64,000 nucleotides of DNA, taken from Alphaproteobacteria bacterium. Lineage in GTDB: Bacteria > Pseudomonadota > Gammaproteobacteria > Burkholderiales > Burkholderiaceae_C. Under the pieces are notes generated by a model. The model had not been told where the DNA came from, ran no database searches, and worked only from the letters and a program-made list of their open reading frames with translations. The stretch spans positions 1 to 64,000 of the forward strand of contig JASGCM010000009.1 in assembly GCA_030054175.1 (NCBI GenBank). The letters run 5' to 3'. Positions 10,646 through 19,851 of the stretch are shown piece by piece. A program made the translations under genes and the position numbers. Position 1 is the first letter of the stretch. The number at the start of each line of letters is the position of its first letter.

Positions 10646-10811
10646 TTTACAAATTGTCCCGGCTAACCCTTCAAAGCAGTCTGTTTCATTGGTTAAAATG
10701 TCGGGTGATCCGTTTTGATCCAAAAAGTCGGATTCTGATGTTGCGCCAGATCAACTAAACCACCGTGGGTATTCGATCGAGCGCCCTTTTTTGAGGCAAA
10801 TTCAAGTGAAG

Positions 10812-11966
10812 ATGATCAAGAACATTTCGGCTGCCCTGGCCAGCGGCATGCTTGCCGCGTCAGGCAGCGCTTGGGCCGTCAACGACCTTCCCGGTGGCCC
10901 GGGCGTGCGCCAACTCAATCTGCAGCCCGCCGTCACCCAAATTGCCGCTGAACAAGCTTGGTTGCACTGGTTCATGCTGATCATCTGCACGGTGATTTTC
11001 GTCGCCGTATTCGGGGTGATGTTCTACTCCATCTTTAAACATCGGAAGTCTTTGGGCCATCAGCCCGCCAACTTCCACGAGTCGGTCAAGGTCGAGATCG
11101 CCTGGACTGTGGTTCCCTTCATCATCGTTATTCTCATGGCTCTGCCCGCCACTAAAGCGGTGGTTGCTCAGAAAGACACCTCCAACGCCGATCTGACCAT
11201 CAAGGCCACCGGTTACCAGTGGAAATGGGGCTATGACTATCTGAAGGGTGAGGGTGAAGGCATTGGTTTCATTTCCACCTTGGACAACGAGCACCGCGAA
11301 ATTTCCAACAGTGGTGCCAAAGGCGTGCAAATTGACAACTACCTGTTGAAAGTGGATAACCCGCTGGTGGTGCCCGTCGATAAAAAAGTGCGGATCATTA
11401 CCACGGCCAATGATGTGATTCATGCCTTTGCTGTGCCTGCTTTTGGCATCAAGCAAGATGCCATTCCCGGCTTTGTTCGTGATACTTGGTTCCGTGCTGA
11501 AAAAATCGGCGACTTTTATGGCCAGTGCCAGGAACTGTGCGGCAAAGAGCACGCTTACATGCCCATTCATGTCAAAGTGGTGAGTGCCGAAGACTACAGC
11601 AAGTGGGTCGTCGAGCAGCAAAAGGCCATGGCCGCCAAAATGGACGACCCCAACAAGGTCTGGGCCTTGGAAGACATCGTCAAGCGGGGTGAAAAGGTCT
11701 ATGCCTCCAACTGCGCCGCCTGTCACCAGGCGAATGGCAAGGGCGCTGGCCCGATCAAAGCCCTTGACGGCGCGGCTGTGGTGCTCGACAGCGACAAAGC
11801 CAAGCAAATCAAAATCTTGCTCAATGGCGCTGGCAATGGTGCCATGCCCGCTTGGAAACAGTTGTCTGACACAGACATCGCCGCGGTCATCAGCTACACC
11901 AAGAACAACTGGTCTAACAAAACCGGCCAATTGGTACAGCCTTCCGATATCAAAGCATCTCGTTAA
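10812..11966 (+). CDS. coxB: Cytochrome c oxidase subunit II with fused cytochrome c domain
   Basis: Accepts electrons from cytochrome c and passes them to subunit I. It has a signal peptide, two membrane helices (residues about 50-115) and the CuA site CQELCGKEHAYM at about residues 239-250. A C-terminal mono-heme cytochrome c domain carries CAACH near residue 300. The fusion marks a caa3-type subunit II, common in betaproteobacteria. The start was set at the ATG at 10812; the track begins at an upstream TTG. It is the first gene of the oxidase operon. Confidence 0.95.
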   Translation: MIKNISAALASGMLAASGSAWAVNDLPGGPGVRQLNLQPAVTQIAAEQAWLHWFMLIICTVIFVAVFGVMFYSIFKHRKSLGHQPANFHESVKVEIAWTVVPFIIVILMALPATKAVVAQKDTSNADLTIKATGYQWKWGYDYLKGEGEGIGFISTLDNEHREISNSGAKGVQIDNYLLKVDNPLVVPVDKKVRIITTANDVIHAFAVPAFGIKQDAIPGFVRDTWFRAEKIGDFYGQCQELCGKEHAYMPIHVKVVSAEDYSKWVVEQQKAMAAKMDDPNKVWALEDIVKRGEKVYASNCAACHQANGKGAGPIKALDGAAVVLDSDKAKQIKILLNGAGNGAMPAWKQLSDTDIAAVISYTKNNWSNKTGQLVQPSDIKASR

Positions 11967-11993
11967 TCACCCAGTATCCAAAGGACCATCAGC

Positions 11994-13625
11994 ATGAGCG
12001 CAGTTCTCGACCCGCACGGCCACGTCGCTGGCGATCACGGACATGACGACCACCACGGTGCCCCCCACGGTTGGCGTCGCTGGGTGTTTGCCACCAATCA
12101 CAAAGACATCGGTACCTTGTATCTGTTGTTCGCCTTCACCATGTTCATCATCGGAGGCATTCTTGCGTTGCTGATCCGTGCCGAGTTGTTCCAACCCGGT
12201 CTGCAAGTGGTCAACCCCGAGTTGTTCAACCAGCTCACCACCATGCACGGTCTGATCATGGTGTTCGGGGCCATCATGCCGGCCTTCGTAGGCTTTGCAA
12301 ACTGGATGATTCCTTTGCAAATCGGCGCTTCCGACATGGCTTTCGCCCGCATGAACAACTTCAGCTTCTGGTTGATGATTCCTGCGGCAGCCATGTTGGC
12401 GGGTTCCTTCTTCATGCCCGGCGGCGCTCCGGCGGCTGGATGGACGCTGTACGCCCCCCTGACCTTGCAAATGGGGCCGTCGATGGATGCCGGTATTTTT
12501 GCCATGCACATTCTGGGTGCTTCGTCCATCATGGGGTCGATCAACATCATCGTCACCATCTTGAACATGCGCGCGCCCGGCATGACGCTGATGAAAATGC
12601 CAATGTTCGTGTGGACTTGGCTGATCACCGCTTATCTGCTGATCGCCGTCATGCCCGTGTTGGCTGGTGCCATCACCATGACCCTGACCGACCGTCATTT
12701 CGGCACCACCTTCTTCAACCCCGCTGGTGGTGGTGATCCGGTCATGTACCAGCATATCTTCTGGTTCTTCGGTCACCCCGAGGTATACATCATGATTTTG
12801 CCGGCCTTTGGCATCATCAGCCACATCGTGCCTGCGTTTTCACGCAAGAAGTTGTTCGGTTATGCCTCGATGGTGTATGCCACCGCCTCGATTGCCATTT
12901 TGTCTTTCATCGTTTGGGCGCACCATATGTACTCCACCGGCATGCCTGTGACCGGTCAACTGTTCTTCATGTACGCCACCATGCTGATCTCGGTGCCCAC
13001 CGGTGTGAAGGTGTTCAACTGGATCGCTACCATGTGGAAGGGTTCGATGACCTTCGAAGCCCCCATGCTGTTCTCGGTCGGCTTCATTTTCGTGTTCACC
13101 ATGGGTGGCTTCACTGGCCTCATTTGTGCCATGGCTCCCATCGACATGCAGATTCAGGACACCTATTACGTTGTGGCCCACTTCCATTATGTGTTGGTGG
13201 CTGGTTCGTTGTTTGCCATGTTTGCAGGCTTCTACTACTGGGTGCCGAAGTGGACTGGCGTCATGTACAACGAGACACGCGGCAAGATTCACTTCTGGCT
13301 GACGCTGATTTCTTTCAACGTCACGTTCTTCCCCATGCACTTCCTGGGCTTGGCTGGTATGCCCCGCCGTTATGCCGATTACCCCATGCAGTTGGCTGAT
13401 TTCAATGCCCTGGCTTCGGTCGGTGCCTTCGTGTTCGGTCTCAGCCAGGTCTATTTCTTCCTGTTTGTCGTGTTGCCTTGCATGCGCGGTCACGGTGAAA
13501 AAGCACCGCAAAAGCCCTGGGAAGCTGCTGAAGGCCTTGAGTGGGAAGTGCCTTCCCCTGCGCCTTTCCACACCTTCGAGAACCCGCCCAAGCTCGACGC
13601 GACCGCCACTCGCGTGGTTGGTTAA
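11994..13625 (+). CDS. ctaD: Cytochrome c oxidase subunit I
   Basis: The heme a/a3-CuB catalytic subunit of the proton-pumping terminal oxidase, 543 residues with twelve predicted membrane helices. CuB/heme ligand regions are visible: FWFFGHPEVYIMILPAFG, WAHHMYSTGM and VAHFHYVLV. The N-terminal tail is His-rich (HGHVAGDHGHDDHHGAPHGW), which may bind metal. It is 27 bases after coxB in the same operon. Confidence 0.98.
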   Translation: MSAVLDPHGHVAGDHGHDDHHGAPHGWRRWVFATNHKDIGTLYLLFAFTMFIIGGILALLIRAELFQPGLQVVNPELFNQLTTMHGLIMVFGAIMPAFVGFANWMIPLQIGASDMAFARMNNFSFWLMIPAAAMLAGSFFMPGGAPAAGWTLYAPLTLQMGPSMDAGIFAMHILGASSIMGSINIIVTILNMRAPGMTLMKMPMFVWTWLITAYLLIAVMPVLAGAITMTLTDRHFGTTFFNPAGGGDPVMYQHIFWFFGHPEVYIMILPAFGIISHIVPAFSRKKLFGYASMVYATASIAILSFIVWAHHMYSTGMPVTGQLFFMYATMLISVPTGVKVFNWIATMWKGSMTFEAPMLFSVGFIFVFTMGGFTGLICAMAPIDMQIQDTYYVVAHFHYVLVAGSLFAMFAGFYYWVPKWTGVMYNETRGKIHFWLTLISFNVTFFPMHFLGLAGMPRRYADYPMQLADFNALASVGAFVFGLSQVYFFLFVVLPCMRGHGEKAPQKPWEAAEGLEWEVPSPAPFHTFENPPKLDATATRVVG

Positions 13626-13643
13626 TGGCTGGCTGTCGTGTCC

Positions 13644-13754
13644 ATGACGCCTGAACAGAAAAAAAGCAACCTCCGCCTGGGCTTGATTTTGGCCTCGGTG
13701 GCGGTGGTTTTCTTCCTGGGCTTTTTAGCCAAGATGATTTTGCTGAGCCGGTAA
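13644..13754 (+). CDS. Small single-helix oxidase assembly protein (36 aa)
   Basis: ATG to TAA encodes 36 residues, too short for the ORF track. It has a short charged N-terminus (MTPEQKKSNLRLG) followed by one membrane helix (LILASVAVVFFLGFLAKMILL). It sits exactly between ctaD and ctaG, 18 and 5 bases away, where betaproteobacteria usually carry a tiny oxidase assembly protein. Position and topology are the evidence. Confidence 0.8.
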   Translation: MTPEQKKSNLRLGLILASVAVVFFLGFLAKMILLSR

Positions 13755-13759
13755 ATCCC

Positions 13760-14359
13760 ATGTCATTGCGCGCCAATATGCACATGCTGAAAAAGCTGCT
13801 GGTCGTGGTGGCGGGCATGTTCGCATTTGGTTATGCTTTGGTTCCTTTGTACCAAGCCATTTGCGAGGTCACCGGCATCAATATCTTGGCCTTAGGTGAG
13901 CGCGAGATGCCTGGTACTGGCTCGGCACGCGCCAAAATGCCGCGCAACACGCAAGTGGACACCTCACGCACCATCACGGTCGAATTTGATGCCAACGCAC
14001 GCGGACCCTGGGAATTCAAGCCCGCTCAGCGCTCGATTCAAGTTCACCCTGGTGAAGTGGTCACGGTGATGTACGAATTTCAAAATGTGCAGAATCGGAC
14101 CATGGCGGCGCAGGCCATCCCAAGCTACGCGCCACGCCAAGCAGCACAGCATTTCAATAAATTTGAGTGCTTCTGCTTCAACCAGTACACATTGGCTCCT
14201 GGCGAAAAGAAAGAGTGGCCGGTGGTCTTCGTGGTCGACCCTAAATTGTCCAAAGACGTCACCACCATCACCCTGTCCTACACCTTCTTTGAGGTGGGGG
14301 GCAAAACCCCGGCCGCACCCACCGCGCAGTCGGTACTGAAACTCGGTGAGGGCGCATGA
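13760..14359 (+). CDS. ctaG: Cytochrome c oxidase assembly protein CtaG/Cox11
   Basis: Copper chaperone that delivers copper to the CuB centre of CtaD. It has one N-terminal membrane anchor (residues about 12-30) and a periplasmic immunoglobulin-like domain. The copper-binding motif is FNKFECFCFNQ. Its last codons overlap the start of the DUF2970 gene (ATGA), indicating translational coupling. Confidence 0.96.
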   Translation: MSLRANMHMLKKLLVVVAGMFAFGYALVPLYQAICEVTGINILALGEREMPGTGSARAKMPRNTQVDTSRTITVEFDANARGPWEFKPAQRSIQVHPGEVVTVMYEFQNVQNRTMAAQAIPSYAPRQAAQHFNKFECFCFNQYTLAPGEKKEWPVVFVVDPKLSKDVTTITLSYTFFEVGGKTPAAPTAQSVLKLGEGA

Positions 14360-14577
14360 GCGAAGTCACTCCGCCCACCCCTGTCCAAAAAGGCTCCTTG
14401 TGGCGAACCATCGTCGCTGTGGCCTGGTCCTTTCTGGGTGTTCGCAAAAGCAGCGAATTTCAGGAAGACATCGCTCGCATCACCCCCCTGCATGTGTTGG
14501 GTGTCGGTTTGGTGGCGGGCCTGTTGTTTGTGATCGGATTGATGCTTGTCGTCAATTGGGTCGTCGGAAAATCTTGA
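14356..14577 (+). CDS. DUF2970 family membrane protein
   Basis: A 73-residue protein with one C-terminal helix pair (LHVLGVGLVAGLLFVIGLMLVVNWVV) and the family segment WSFLGVRKSSEFQEDIARI. DUF2970 proteins are recurrent in betaproteobacterial cox operons between ctaG and ctaE. Function is unknown; the location points to oxidase assembly or stability. Confidence 0.88.
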   Translation: MSEVTPPTPVQKGSLWRTIVAVAWSFLGVRKSSEFQEDIARITPLHVLGVGLVAGLLFVIGLMLVVNWVVGKS

Positions 14578-14587
14578 AGGAGAGCAA

Positions 14588-15469
14588 ATGAGCAACTCGC
14601 ATGGCGGCGCGACGCCTTACTACTATGTTCCGCACGAGTCGCGGCATCCGGCCATGGCCGCATTGGGTCTGTTTTTCGTGATTTTGGGCGCCGGTCAGTG
14701 GATCAATGGTGCCGATTGGGGCAAGTATTCCCTGTTTTTCGGTTTGGCTTTTTGGCTTTGGGTGTTGTACCAGTGGTTTGGTGACGCCATTCGCGAGAGC
14801 GAAGGTGGCATGTATGGCTACAAAGTTGACCTCTCCTACCGTTGGAGCATGAGCTGGTTCATCTTCTCTGAAGTCATGTTTTTCGGCGCTTTCTTCTCTG
14901 CCTTGTGGTGGGCTCGCATCCACTCTGTGCCTGAACTCGGCAACCTCGAAAACGCGATCCTGTGGCCTGACTTTAAAGCCATTTGGCCCAGCGTGGCTGC
15001 GGGTGTCACGGCTTCTCCGGCGGGCATCATCGAGCCGTTCCAGACCATGACCCCATTTTGGTTGCCCACCATCAATACTGCTTTGTTGTTGACCTCAGGC
15101 GTGACATTGACCATCGCTCACCATGCGCTGCGTGAAAACCAGCGCGACAAAACCATCGCCTTCATGTGGCTGACTGTGATTCTGGGCGTGGTCTTCCTGT
15201 TCGTTCAGGGCTACGAGTACTACCATGCTTATGCGGACCTCAACCTGAAACTCACATCAGGCGTTTACGGTTCGACTTTCTTCATGTTGACCGGTTTCCA
15301 TGGATTTCACGTGTTCTTGGGCATGTTGATGCTGTTGGTGATCACCTTGCGCTTGCAAAAAGGCCACTTCACCGCCGATCGTCATTTCGGCTTCGAAGGT
15401 GCGGCCTGGTACTGGCACTTCGTTGATGTCGTGTGGCTGGGTTTGTACATCCTGGTTTACTGGATGTAA
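14588..15469 (+). CDS. ctaE: Cytochrome c oxidase subunit III
   Basis: A 293-residue subunit III with about seven membrane helices that stabilises the oxidase core. Recognisable blocks are YRWSMSWFIFSEVMFFGAFFSALWWAR and GFHGFHVFLGMLML, and the protein ends WYWHFVDVVWLGLYILVYWM. The start at 14588 has a GAAGGAGAGCAA ribosome site; the track extends 14 codons too far upstream. A hairpin terminator follows. Confidence 0.97.
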   Translation: MSNSHGGATPYYYVPHESRHPAMAALGLFFVILGAGQWINGADWGKYSLFFGLAFWLWVLYQWFGDAIRESEGGMYGYKVDLSYRWSMSWFIFSEVMFFGAFFSALWWARIHSVPELGNLENAILWPDFKAIWPSVAAGVTASPAGIIEPFQTMTPFWLPTINTALLLTSGVTLTIAHHALRENQRDKTIAFMWLTVILGVVFLFVQGYEYYHAYADLNLKLTSGVYGSTFFMLTGFHGFHVFLGMLMLLVITLRLQKGHFTADRHFGFEGAAWYWHFVDVVWLGLYILVYWM

Positions 15470-15492
15470 TTGGCTCAGTGCCCCATCTGCTC

Positions 15493-15518
15493 AAGCCAAC
15501 CCTCGGGTTGGCTTTTTC
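15493..15518 (+). terminator. Rho-independent terminator after ctaE
   Basis: Arms AAGCCAACCC and GGGTTGGCTT (10 bp, 2-base loop) are followed by a T run. It ends the coxB-ctaE transcript and overlaps the stop of the convergent small membrane gene. Confidence 0.85.
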
Positions 15519-15738
15519 ATGACTGAATGGGTATGCCCGTGGGCTGGATGTAGCCCAGTTTCCAAGCCAGCAATATGCACAAGAACAGCAAAATGGAGAA
15601 GCCGACGCGAAAGGCCAGTGCCTTGGCCATGCGGTTGGTCTTCGCTTCTCCGTTGCGGCCATCGCGCATCATGTAGATCAGGGCCGAAGCCAGACTGCCC
15701 AAAATGGCGACGAAGGCGACGACAACAAGGTATTTCAT
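15517..15738 (-). CDS. DUF2909-type twin-transmembrane protein
   Basis: A 73-residue protein with two membrane helices (YLVVVAFVAILGSLASALIYMM and FRVGFSILLFLCILLAWKLGYI) separated by a basic loop (RDGRNGEAKTNRMAKAL). This architecture, and its position opposite SURF1, match the DUF2909 twin-TM family of betaproteobacteria. Function is unknown. The start at 15738 (MKYLVV) was chosen over the longer track start. Confidence 0.8.
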   Translation of the reverse strand: MKYLVVVAFVAILGSLASALIYMMRDGRNGEAKTNRMAKALAFRVGFSILLFLCILLAWKLGYIQPTGIPIQS

Positions 15739-15777
15739 GGCGAGGTTTTCGACGGATTGGGACAAAGAGATGATTTT

Positions 15778-16527
15778 ATGCGCAGCTTGATGGGTTCAGG
15801 TCGTTGGTGGTTGATGGTCGTCCTATCGTTGGTGGCCGTGCTGGCCCTGGCCTCGTTGGGACGATGGCAATGGGGGCGCGCCGAGCAAAAGCTGGCTCTG
15901 CAACAGTCCATCGACGATAAACTGGCAGCGTCGGTACTCACCGAGAACGATTTTGTCGAGGAGCCCGCATTGTGGGGCGAGTTGCATCGCCGTGTCAGTT
16001 TGCAAGGGTTTTGGATGCATCGCCACACCCTGTTTTTGGACAACCGCTTGCATCAAGGTCGGCCCGGATTTTGGGTGGTGACTCCCCTGTTGTTGGACGA
16101 AAAAACCGTGGTTTTGGTGCAGCGAGGTTGGGTGCCACGTGATGTGCGAGATGTACAAGCCGTGCCTGTTTTGTCCGAGCACACCCATTTGCTGCGAGTT
16201 CAGGGTCGACTGGCTGCGCCACCGTCCAAGTGGCTTGAGCTACAAGAGTCGCAAACGACGCCGACACAGGGGTCTTCCCGAATTCGGCACAATATCGATA
16301 TCACGGAACTGCGACAGCAATGGGGTGTATCGGTGGCTGCGGTGATGCTGCAGACCGATCCTTCCGACTCTGAACTGGTGCGCGACTGGCCCATGCCGGG
16401 TGCGTCGGCCAGCACCAACTGGGGTTATGCGTTCCAATGGTTTGCCATGAGCGCCACGCTGTTGCTGCTCTCTTTCTGGACACTGATCATTCGCCCCCTG
16501 CGTCATGGCTCAAAAAAATCCCACTGA
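15778..16527 (+). CDS. SURF1 family oxidase assembly protein
   Basis: SURF1 proteins help insert heme a into subunit I. The 249-residue protein has N- and C-terminal membrane helices flanking a periplasmic domain. Family blocks are LGRWQWGRAEQK, RVSLQGFWMHRHTLFLDNR and YAFQWFAMSATLL. The track starts at an upstream TTG; the ATG at 15778 is preferred. It overlaps the next gene by 23 bases. Confidence 0.93.
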   Translation: MRSLMGSGRWWLMVVLSLVAVLALASLGRWQWGRAEQKLALQQSIDDKLAASVLTENDFVEEPALWGELHRRVSLQGFWMHRHTLFLDNRLHQGRPGFWVVTPLLLDEKTVVLVQRGWVPRDVRDVQAVPVLSEHTHLLRVQGRLAAPPSKWLELQESQTTPTQGSSRIRHNIDITELRQQWGVSVAAVMLQTDPSDSELVRDWPMPGASASTNWGYAFQWFAMSATLLLLSFWTLIIRPLRHGSKKSH

Positions 16528-17203
16528 TCCCCGCCCCGATCAACCTTTGGGCCTGACGGTTCACACCATGCCTTCCCCAGGCGAGGTGATGGATGCTGAT
16601 CTGAAACGAACCCGCGCCGGTCGCTGGAGCATGTTGGCAGTGTTGCTGGTGTGCGCTGCCCCGGTTGTGGCATCGTACTTCACCTATTACGTGATCCGAC
16701 CGCAAAATCAGAAAAGTTATGGTCAGCTGATCCAACCCACGCGCATCATTCCTGAAATTCAAGCGGTCGACTTGAACCATCAACCGGTGGCTTTGCACAG
16801 CTTGAAAAAGCAGTGGTTGCTCATTAGCGTGAGCTCCGGGGCTTGTGATGAGGCCTGCATAGAGCGTTTGTATTTGCAGCGTCAGGTGCTCACAGCTTTG
16901 GGGCGTGAGCGCGAACGCTTCGATTGGGTTTGGCTGATCAACGACGAAGCCGAGGTGCCCGCTGAAATCCGCCCGGGTTTGAGCGAGGCCATGGTGCTTC
17001 GGGTCAAAGCCGAAGAACTCAAGGCCTGGCTTGAGCCGCAAGCGGGGCAAGCCTTGTCAGACCATTGGTACCTTGTCGACCCCATGGGCGAGTGGATGAT
17101 GCGTTTTCCTGCCCCGATCAACAAAGAAAGTGTGCCGCGCATCAAGCGCGACATCGAGCGTTTGTTGCGTGCTTCTGCTGGTTGGGATCTGCCGGGGCGA
17201 TGA
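16505..17203 (+). CDS. Membrane-anchored thioredoxin-fold-like protein of the cox cluster, unknown role
   Basis: A 232-residue protein with one helix near residues 40-60 (MLAVLLVCAAPVVASYFTYYVI) and a periplasmic domain. The domain contains WLLISVSSGACDEACIERLYLQRQV, a CxxxC in the position of the SCO/thioredoxin redox-metal site, and later HWYLVDPMGEWMMRF. Proteins like this sit between SURF1 and ctaA in many Burkholderiales. A role in copper or thiol handling during oxidase assembly is inferred from position and the CxxxC only. Confidence 0.75.
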   Translation: MAQKNPTDPRPDQPLGLTVHTMPSPGEVMDADLKRTRAGRWSMLAVLLVCAAPVVASYFTYYVIRPQNQKSYGQLIQPTRIIPEIQAVDLNHQPVALHSLKKQWLLISVSSGACDEACIERLYLQRQVLTALGRERERFDWVWLINDEAEVPAEIRPGLSEAMVLRVKAEELKAWLEPQAGQALSDHWYLVDPMGEWMMRFPAPINKESVPRIKRDIERLLRASAGWDLPGR

Positions 17204-18336
17204 GGGATATGGATACGCCACTTTATCACTTTGGCCTCACAGCCCAGTTGTTGCTCTTGGGCGCGCTCGTGGCTGTTTTACCGCTGGCATGGGTGGCGTG
17301 GCGTTTCCGTGGCCAGGGCAATCGCACCCTGATGGCCCGGTTGACTTGGGTGACACTGTTCCTCACCTTTGATCTGGTGTTGTTTGGCGCTTTCACGCGT
17401 TTGTCGGATTCCGGCTTGGGTTGTCCCGACTGGCCCGGTTGTTATGGTCAAGCCACGCCAGTCGGTGCCAAGCAGCAGATTCAGGCGGCTCAAGACCTCA
17501 TGCCGACCGGGCCGGTCACCCACGGCAAAGCATGGGTCGAGATGGTGCACCGCTATCTGGCTACCGGCGTGGGTGCTCTGATTTTGGTGTTGTGCCTCAT
17601 GGCTTGGCGCGGCCGTTGGCGCGTTGAACCACAGGCCGGCGCCTGGGGTGCCACCCTGACCTTGCTTTGGGTGTGTATGCAGGGGGCGTTTGGCGCTCTG
17701 ACTGTGACCATGAAACTGTTTCCAGCCATCGTCACCCTGCACTTGCTTGGTGGCCTGGGGCTATTGGCTTTGCTGGCTTGGCAGGCCGCCCAAAGGCAGG
17801 CCCAGTTGAATCCGAGGCCAGCATTACTTCAGAAAACAGCCGACCTGCGGCCATGGCTGCGCATGGGCCTGCTGATTTTGATCGTTCAAATCGCCTTGGG
17901 GGGGTGGGTGAGTACCAACTACGCTGTGCTGGTCTGTGATACCTTTCCCCAGTGCCAAGGTACCATGTGGCCCCAAATGGACTTCACCCAAGGTTTTGAA
18001 CTATGGCGGCCGCTGGGACACACTGCCAAGGGCGACTTGCTGACCTTCCAGGCACTCACTGCCATCCATTACACCCACCGCTTGGCGGCGTACCTGGTCG
18101 TTGCGGCTCTGGCTCTGTTGGCTTGGTGCATGCACCGTCGAGGTTTGAGTGGCTTGGCGCGTGCTTTGGCCGCGTTGGTTGCCTTGCAATTTTTAACCGG
18201 GTTGAGCAATGTGGTGTTGGGCTGGCCCATGTTGGCTGCCGTCTCACACACCGGCGGTGCCGCCGCCATGGTGATCGTGCTGGTGCTGGCCGTGCAGCGC
18301 ACCCAACCTCAATTTTTGAATAGACACATCGCATGA
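17200..18336 (+). CDS. ctaA: Heme A synthase (Cox15/CtaA)
   Basis: Oxidises heme O to heme A for the oxidase. About 378 residues with eight membrane helices. Heme-ligand and family regions include [56 protein letters not shown] and [13 protein letters not shown]. The ORF track begins 45 codons too early inside the previous gene. The ATG at 17200 overlaps the upstream TGA; 17209 is an alternative start. Confidence 0.95.
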   Translation: MRDMDTPLYHFGLTAQLLLLGALVAVLPLAWVAWRFRGQGNRTLMARLTWVTLFLTFDLVLFGAFTRLSDSGLGCPDWPGCYGQATPVGAKQQIQAAQDLMPTGPVTHGKAWVEMVHRYLATGVGALILVLCLMAWRGRWRVEPQAGAWGATLTLLWVCMQGAFGALTVTMKLFPAIVTLHLLGGLGLLALLAWQAAQRQAQLNPRPALLQKTADLRPWLRMGLLILIVQIALGGWVSTNYAVLVCDTFPQCQGTMWPQMDFTQGFELWRPLGHTAKGDLLTFQALTAIHYTHRLAAYLVVAALALLAWCMHRRGLSGLARALAALVALQFLTGLSNVVLGWPMLAAVSHTGGAAAMVIVLVLAVQRTQPQFLNRHIA

Positions 18337-19220
18337 GCCCGTCCCTTCATTTGCCTTCTCGTTGGCGTCAGTTCAACGCCCTGACCAAACCGCGCGTCAT
18401 CCAATTGATCGTTTTTTGCGCCTTGATCGGTATGGTGTTGGCCGTGCCTGGCGTACCCGCTTGGACCGACATCCGGTTGGGTGCTTTGGCTTGCTTGGGC
18501 ATCTGGCTGGTGGCAGGTGCCGCCGCCGCTTTCAATTGCATTGTTGAAAAAAGCATCGATGCCCGAATGAAGCGCACTGCTTGGCGACCGACCGCCAAAG
18601 GTGAGTTGAGTGACCGCGAAACCTTGCTGTTTTCGGCGCAGTTGTGTGGCATTGGATCGGCCATTTTGTATTGGGGCGTGAATCCGCTGACCATGTGGCT
18701 GACCTTTGCCACCTTCGTGGGCTATGCGGTCATCTATACCGTGATCCTTAAACCGCTGACCCCGCAAAACATCGTCATTGGGGGTGCTTCGGGTGCCATG
18801 CCTCCCGTACTGGGTTGGGCGGCCATGACAGGCGAGGTGGGCCCTGAGTCCCTGATCCTGTTTTTGATCATTTTTTTGTGGACACCCCCACATTTCTGGG
18901 CACTGGCCTTGTATCGCGTCGAAGACTATCGTCAGTCGGGCTTGCCCATGCTGCCCGTGACCCATGGCAATGAATTCACGCGCCTGCAAATCCTTCTATA
19001 CACATTCGTGTTACTGGCCGCTTGCCTGATGCCGTTCATCTATCGCATGAGCGGATGGTTCTATCTGGTCAGTGCCATGATCCTCAGCCTGATGTTTTGC
19101 TACTATGGTTGGGCCTTGTGGCGTCAGTACTCGGACACTCTGGCGCGCAAGACCTTCCGTTTTTCCCTCATCCATCTCAGCCTGTTGTTTGCGGCTTTGC
19201 TGATCGATCACTACATCTAG
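18333..19220 (+). CDS. ctaB: Protoheme IX farnesyltransferase (heme O synthase)
   Basis: A UbiA-family prenyltransferase that attaches farnesyl to heme B. 295 residues with eight to nine helices. The aspartate-rich motif region reads [22 protein letters not shown], the equivalent of NxxxDxxxD. The conserved [15 protein letters not shown] and [14 protein letters not shown] are present. It overlaps the end of ctaA by 4 bases, so the two heme A steps are coupled. Confidence 0.97.
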   Translation: MSPSLHLPSRWRQFNALTKPRVIQLIVFCALIGMVLAVPGVPAWTDIRLGALACLGIWLVAGAAAAFNCIVEKSIDARMKRTAWRPTAKGELSDRETLLFSAQLCGIGSAILYWGVNPLTMWLTFATFVGYAVIYTVILKPLTPQNIVIGGASGAMPPVLGWAAMTGEVGPESLILFLIIFLWTPPHFWALALYRVEDYRQSGLPMLPVTHGNEFTRLQILLYTFVLLAACLMPFIYRMSGWFYLVSAMILSLMFCYYGWALWRQYSDTLARKTFRFSLIHLSLLFAALLIDHYI

Positions 19221-19231
19221 GCTTGAGACCC

Positions 19232-19825
19232 ATGCCCACCCACCTGAACTTGAACCGTCGCACCTGCCTGGGATTGGCGATGCTGCCCTGGTTTTGCGCA
19301 TGCAGTGAAAAAATGGCCTTCAAATCGATTGACATCACTGGTGCCAATTACGCCACCGAATTGGAGTTGCCCGACACCGAGGGTCGCGTGCGCCGATTGT
19401 CCGACTTCAAAGGCCAAGCGGTGGTGCTGTTCTTTGGCTATACCCAGTGCCCCGATGTGTGCCCGACCACCTTGCAAGAACTCACACAGGCGCGTCAGTT
19501 GCTGGGCCCTTTGGGAGAGAAGGTTCAGGGCATCTTCGTCACCATTGATCCCGAGCGCGACACGGCTGAGGTTTTGCGCGCCTACATGCAGTCTTTTGAT
19601 TCTTCGTATCTGGCTTTGGTCCCTAGCGCCGAACAGCTGGCTCAGGTGGCCAAGTTCTACAAGGTGTATTACAAAAAATCCCAGGGCAAGACCCCCACCA
19701 GTTACACCATGGACCACACGGCGGCCAGCTTTGTTTATGACCCGCAAGGTCGCATCCGCTTGTATACCCGCTATGGTCTGGGCCCGCAAGCCTTGGCCGA
19801 TGATTTGCGCTTGCTGCTGAAGTGA
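19232..19825 (+). CDS. SCO1/SenC family copper chaperone
   Basis: A SCO protein delivering copper to CuA of subunit II. 197 residues with an N-terminal anchor containing a Cys (PWFCACSE), possibly a lipoprotein site. The copper site is CPDVC in GYTQCPDVCPTTLQEL, with the partner His in MDHTAASFVYD. The start is set at 19232; the track extends into ctaB. It is the last gene of the oxidase cluster and converges on the channel gene. Confidence 0.94.
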   Translation: MPTHLNLNRRTCLGLAMLPWFCACSEKMAFKSIDITGANYATELELPDTEGRVRRLSDFKGQAVVLFFGYTQCPDVCPTTLQELTQARQLLGPLGEKVQGIFVTIDPERDTAEVLRAYMQSFDSSYLALVPSAEQLAQVAKFYKVYYKKSQGKTPTSYTMDHTAASFVYDPQGRIRLYTRYGLGPQALADDLRLLLK

Positions 19826-19851
19826 TCGGCACCTGACACAGTCTCCCACCT

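Noticed and set aside
10646-10811. A defined promoter for the oxidase operon.
   Set aside because: Several AT-rich hexamers are present but none forms a convincing -35/-10 pair.
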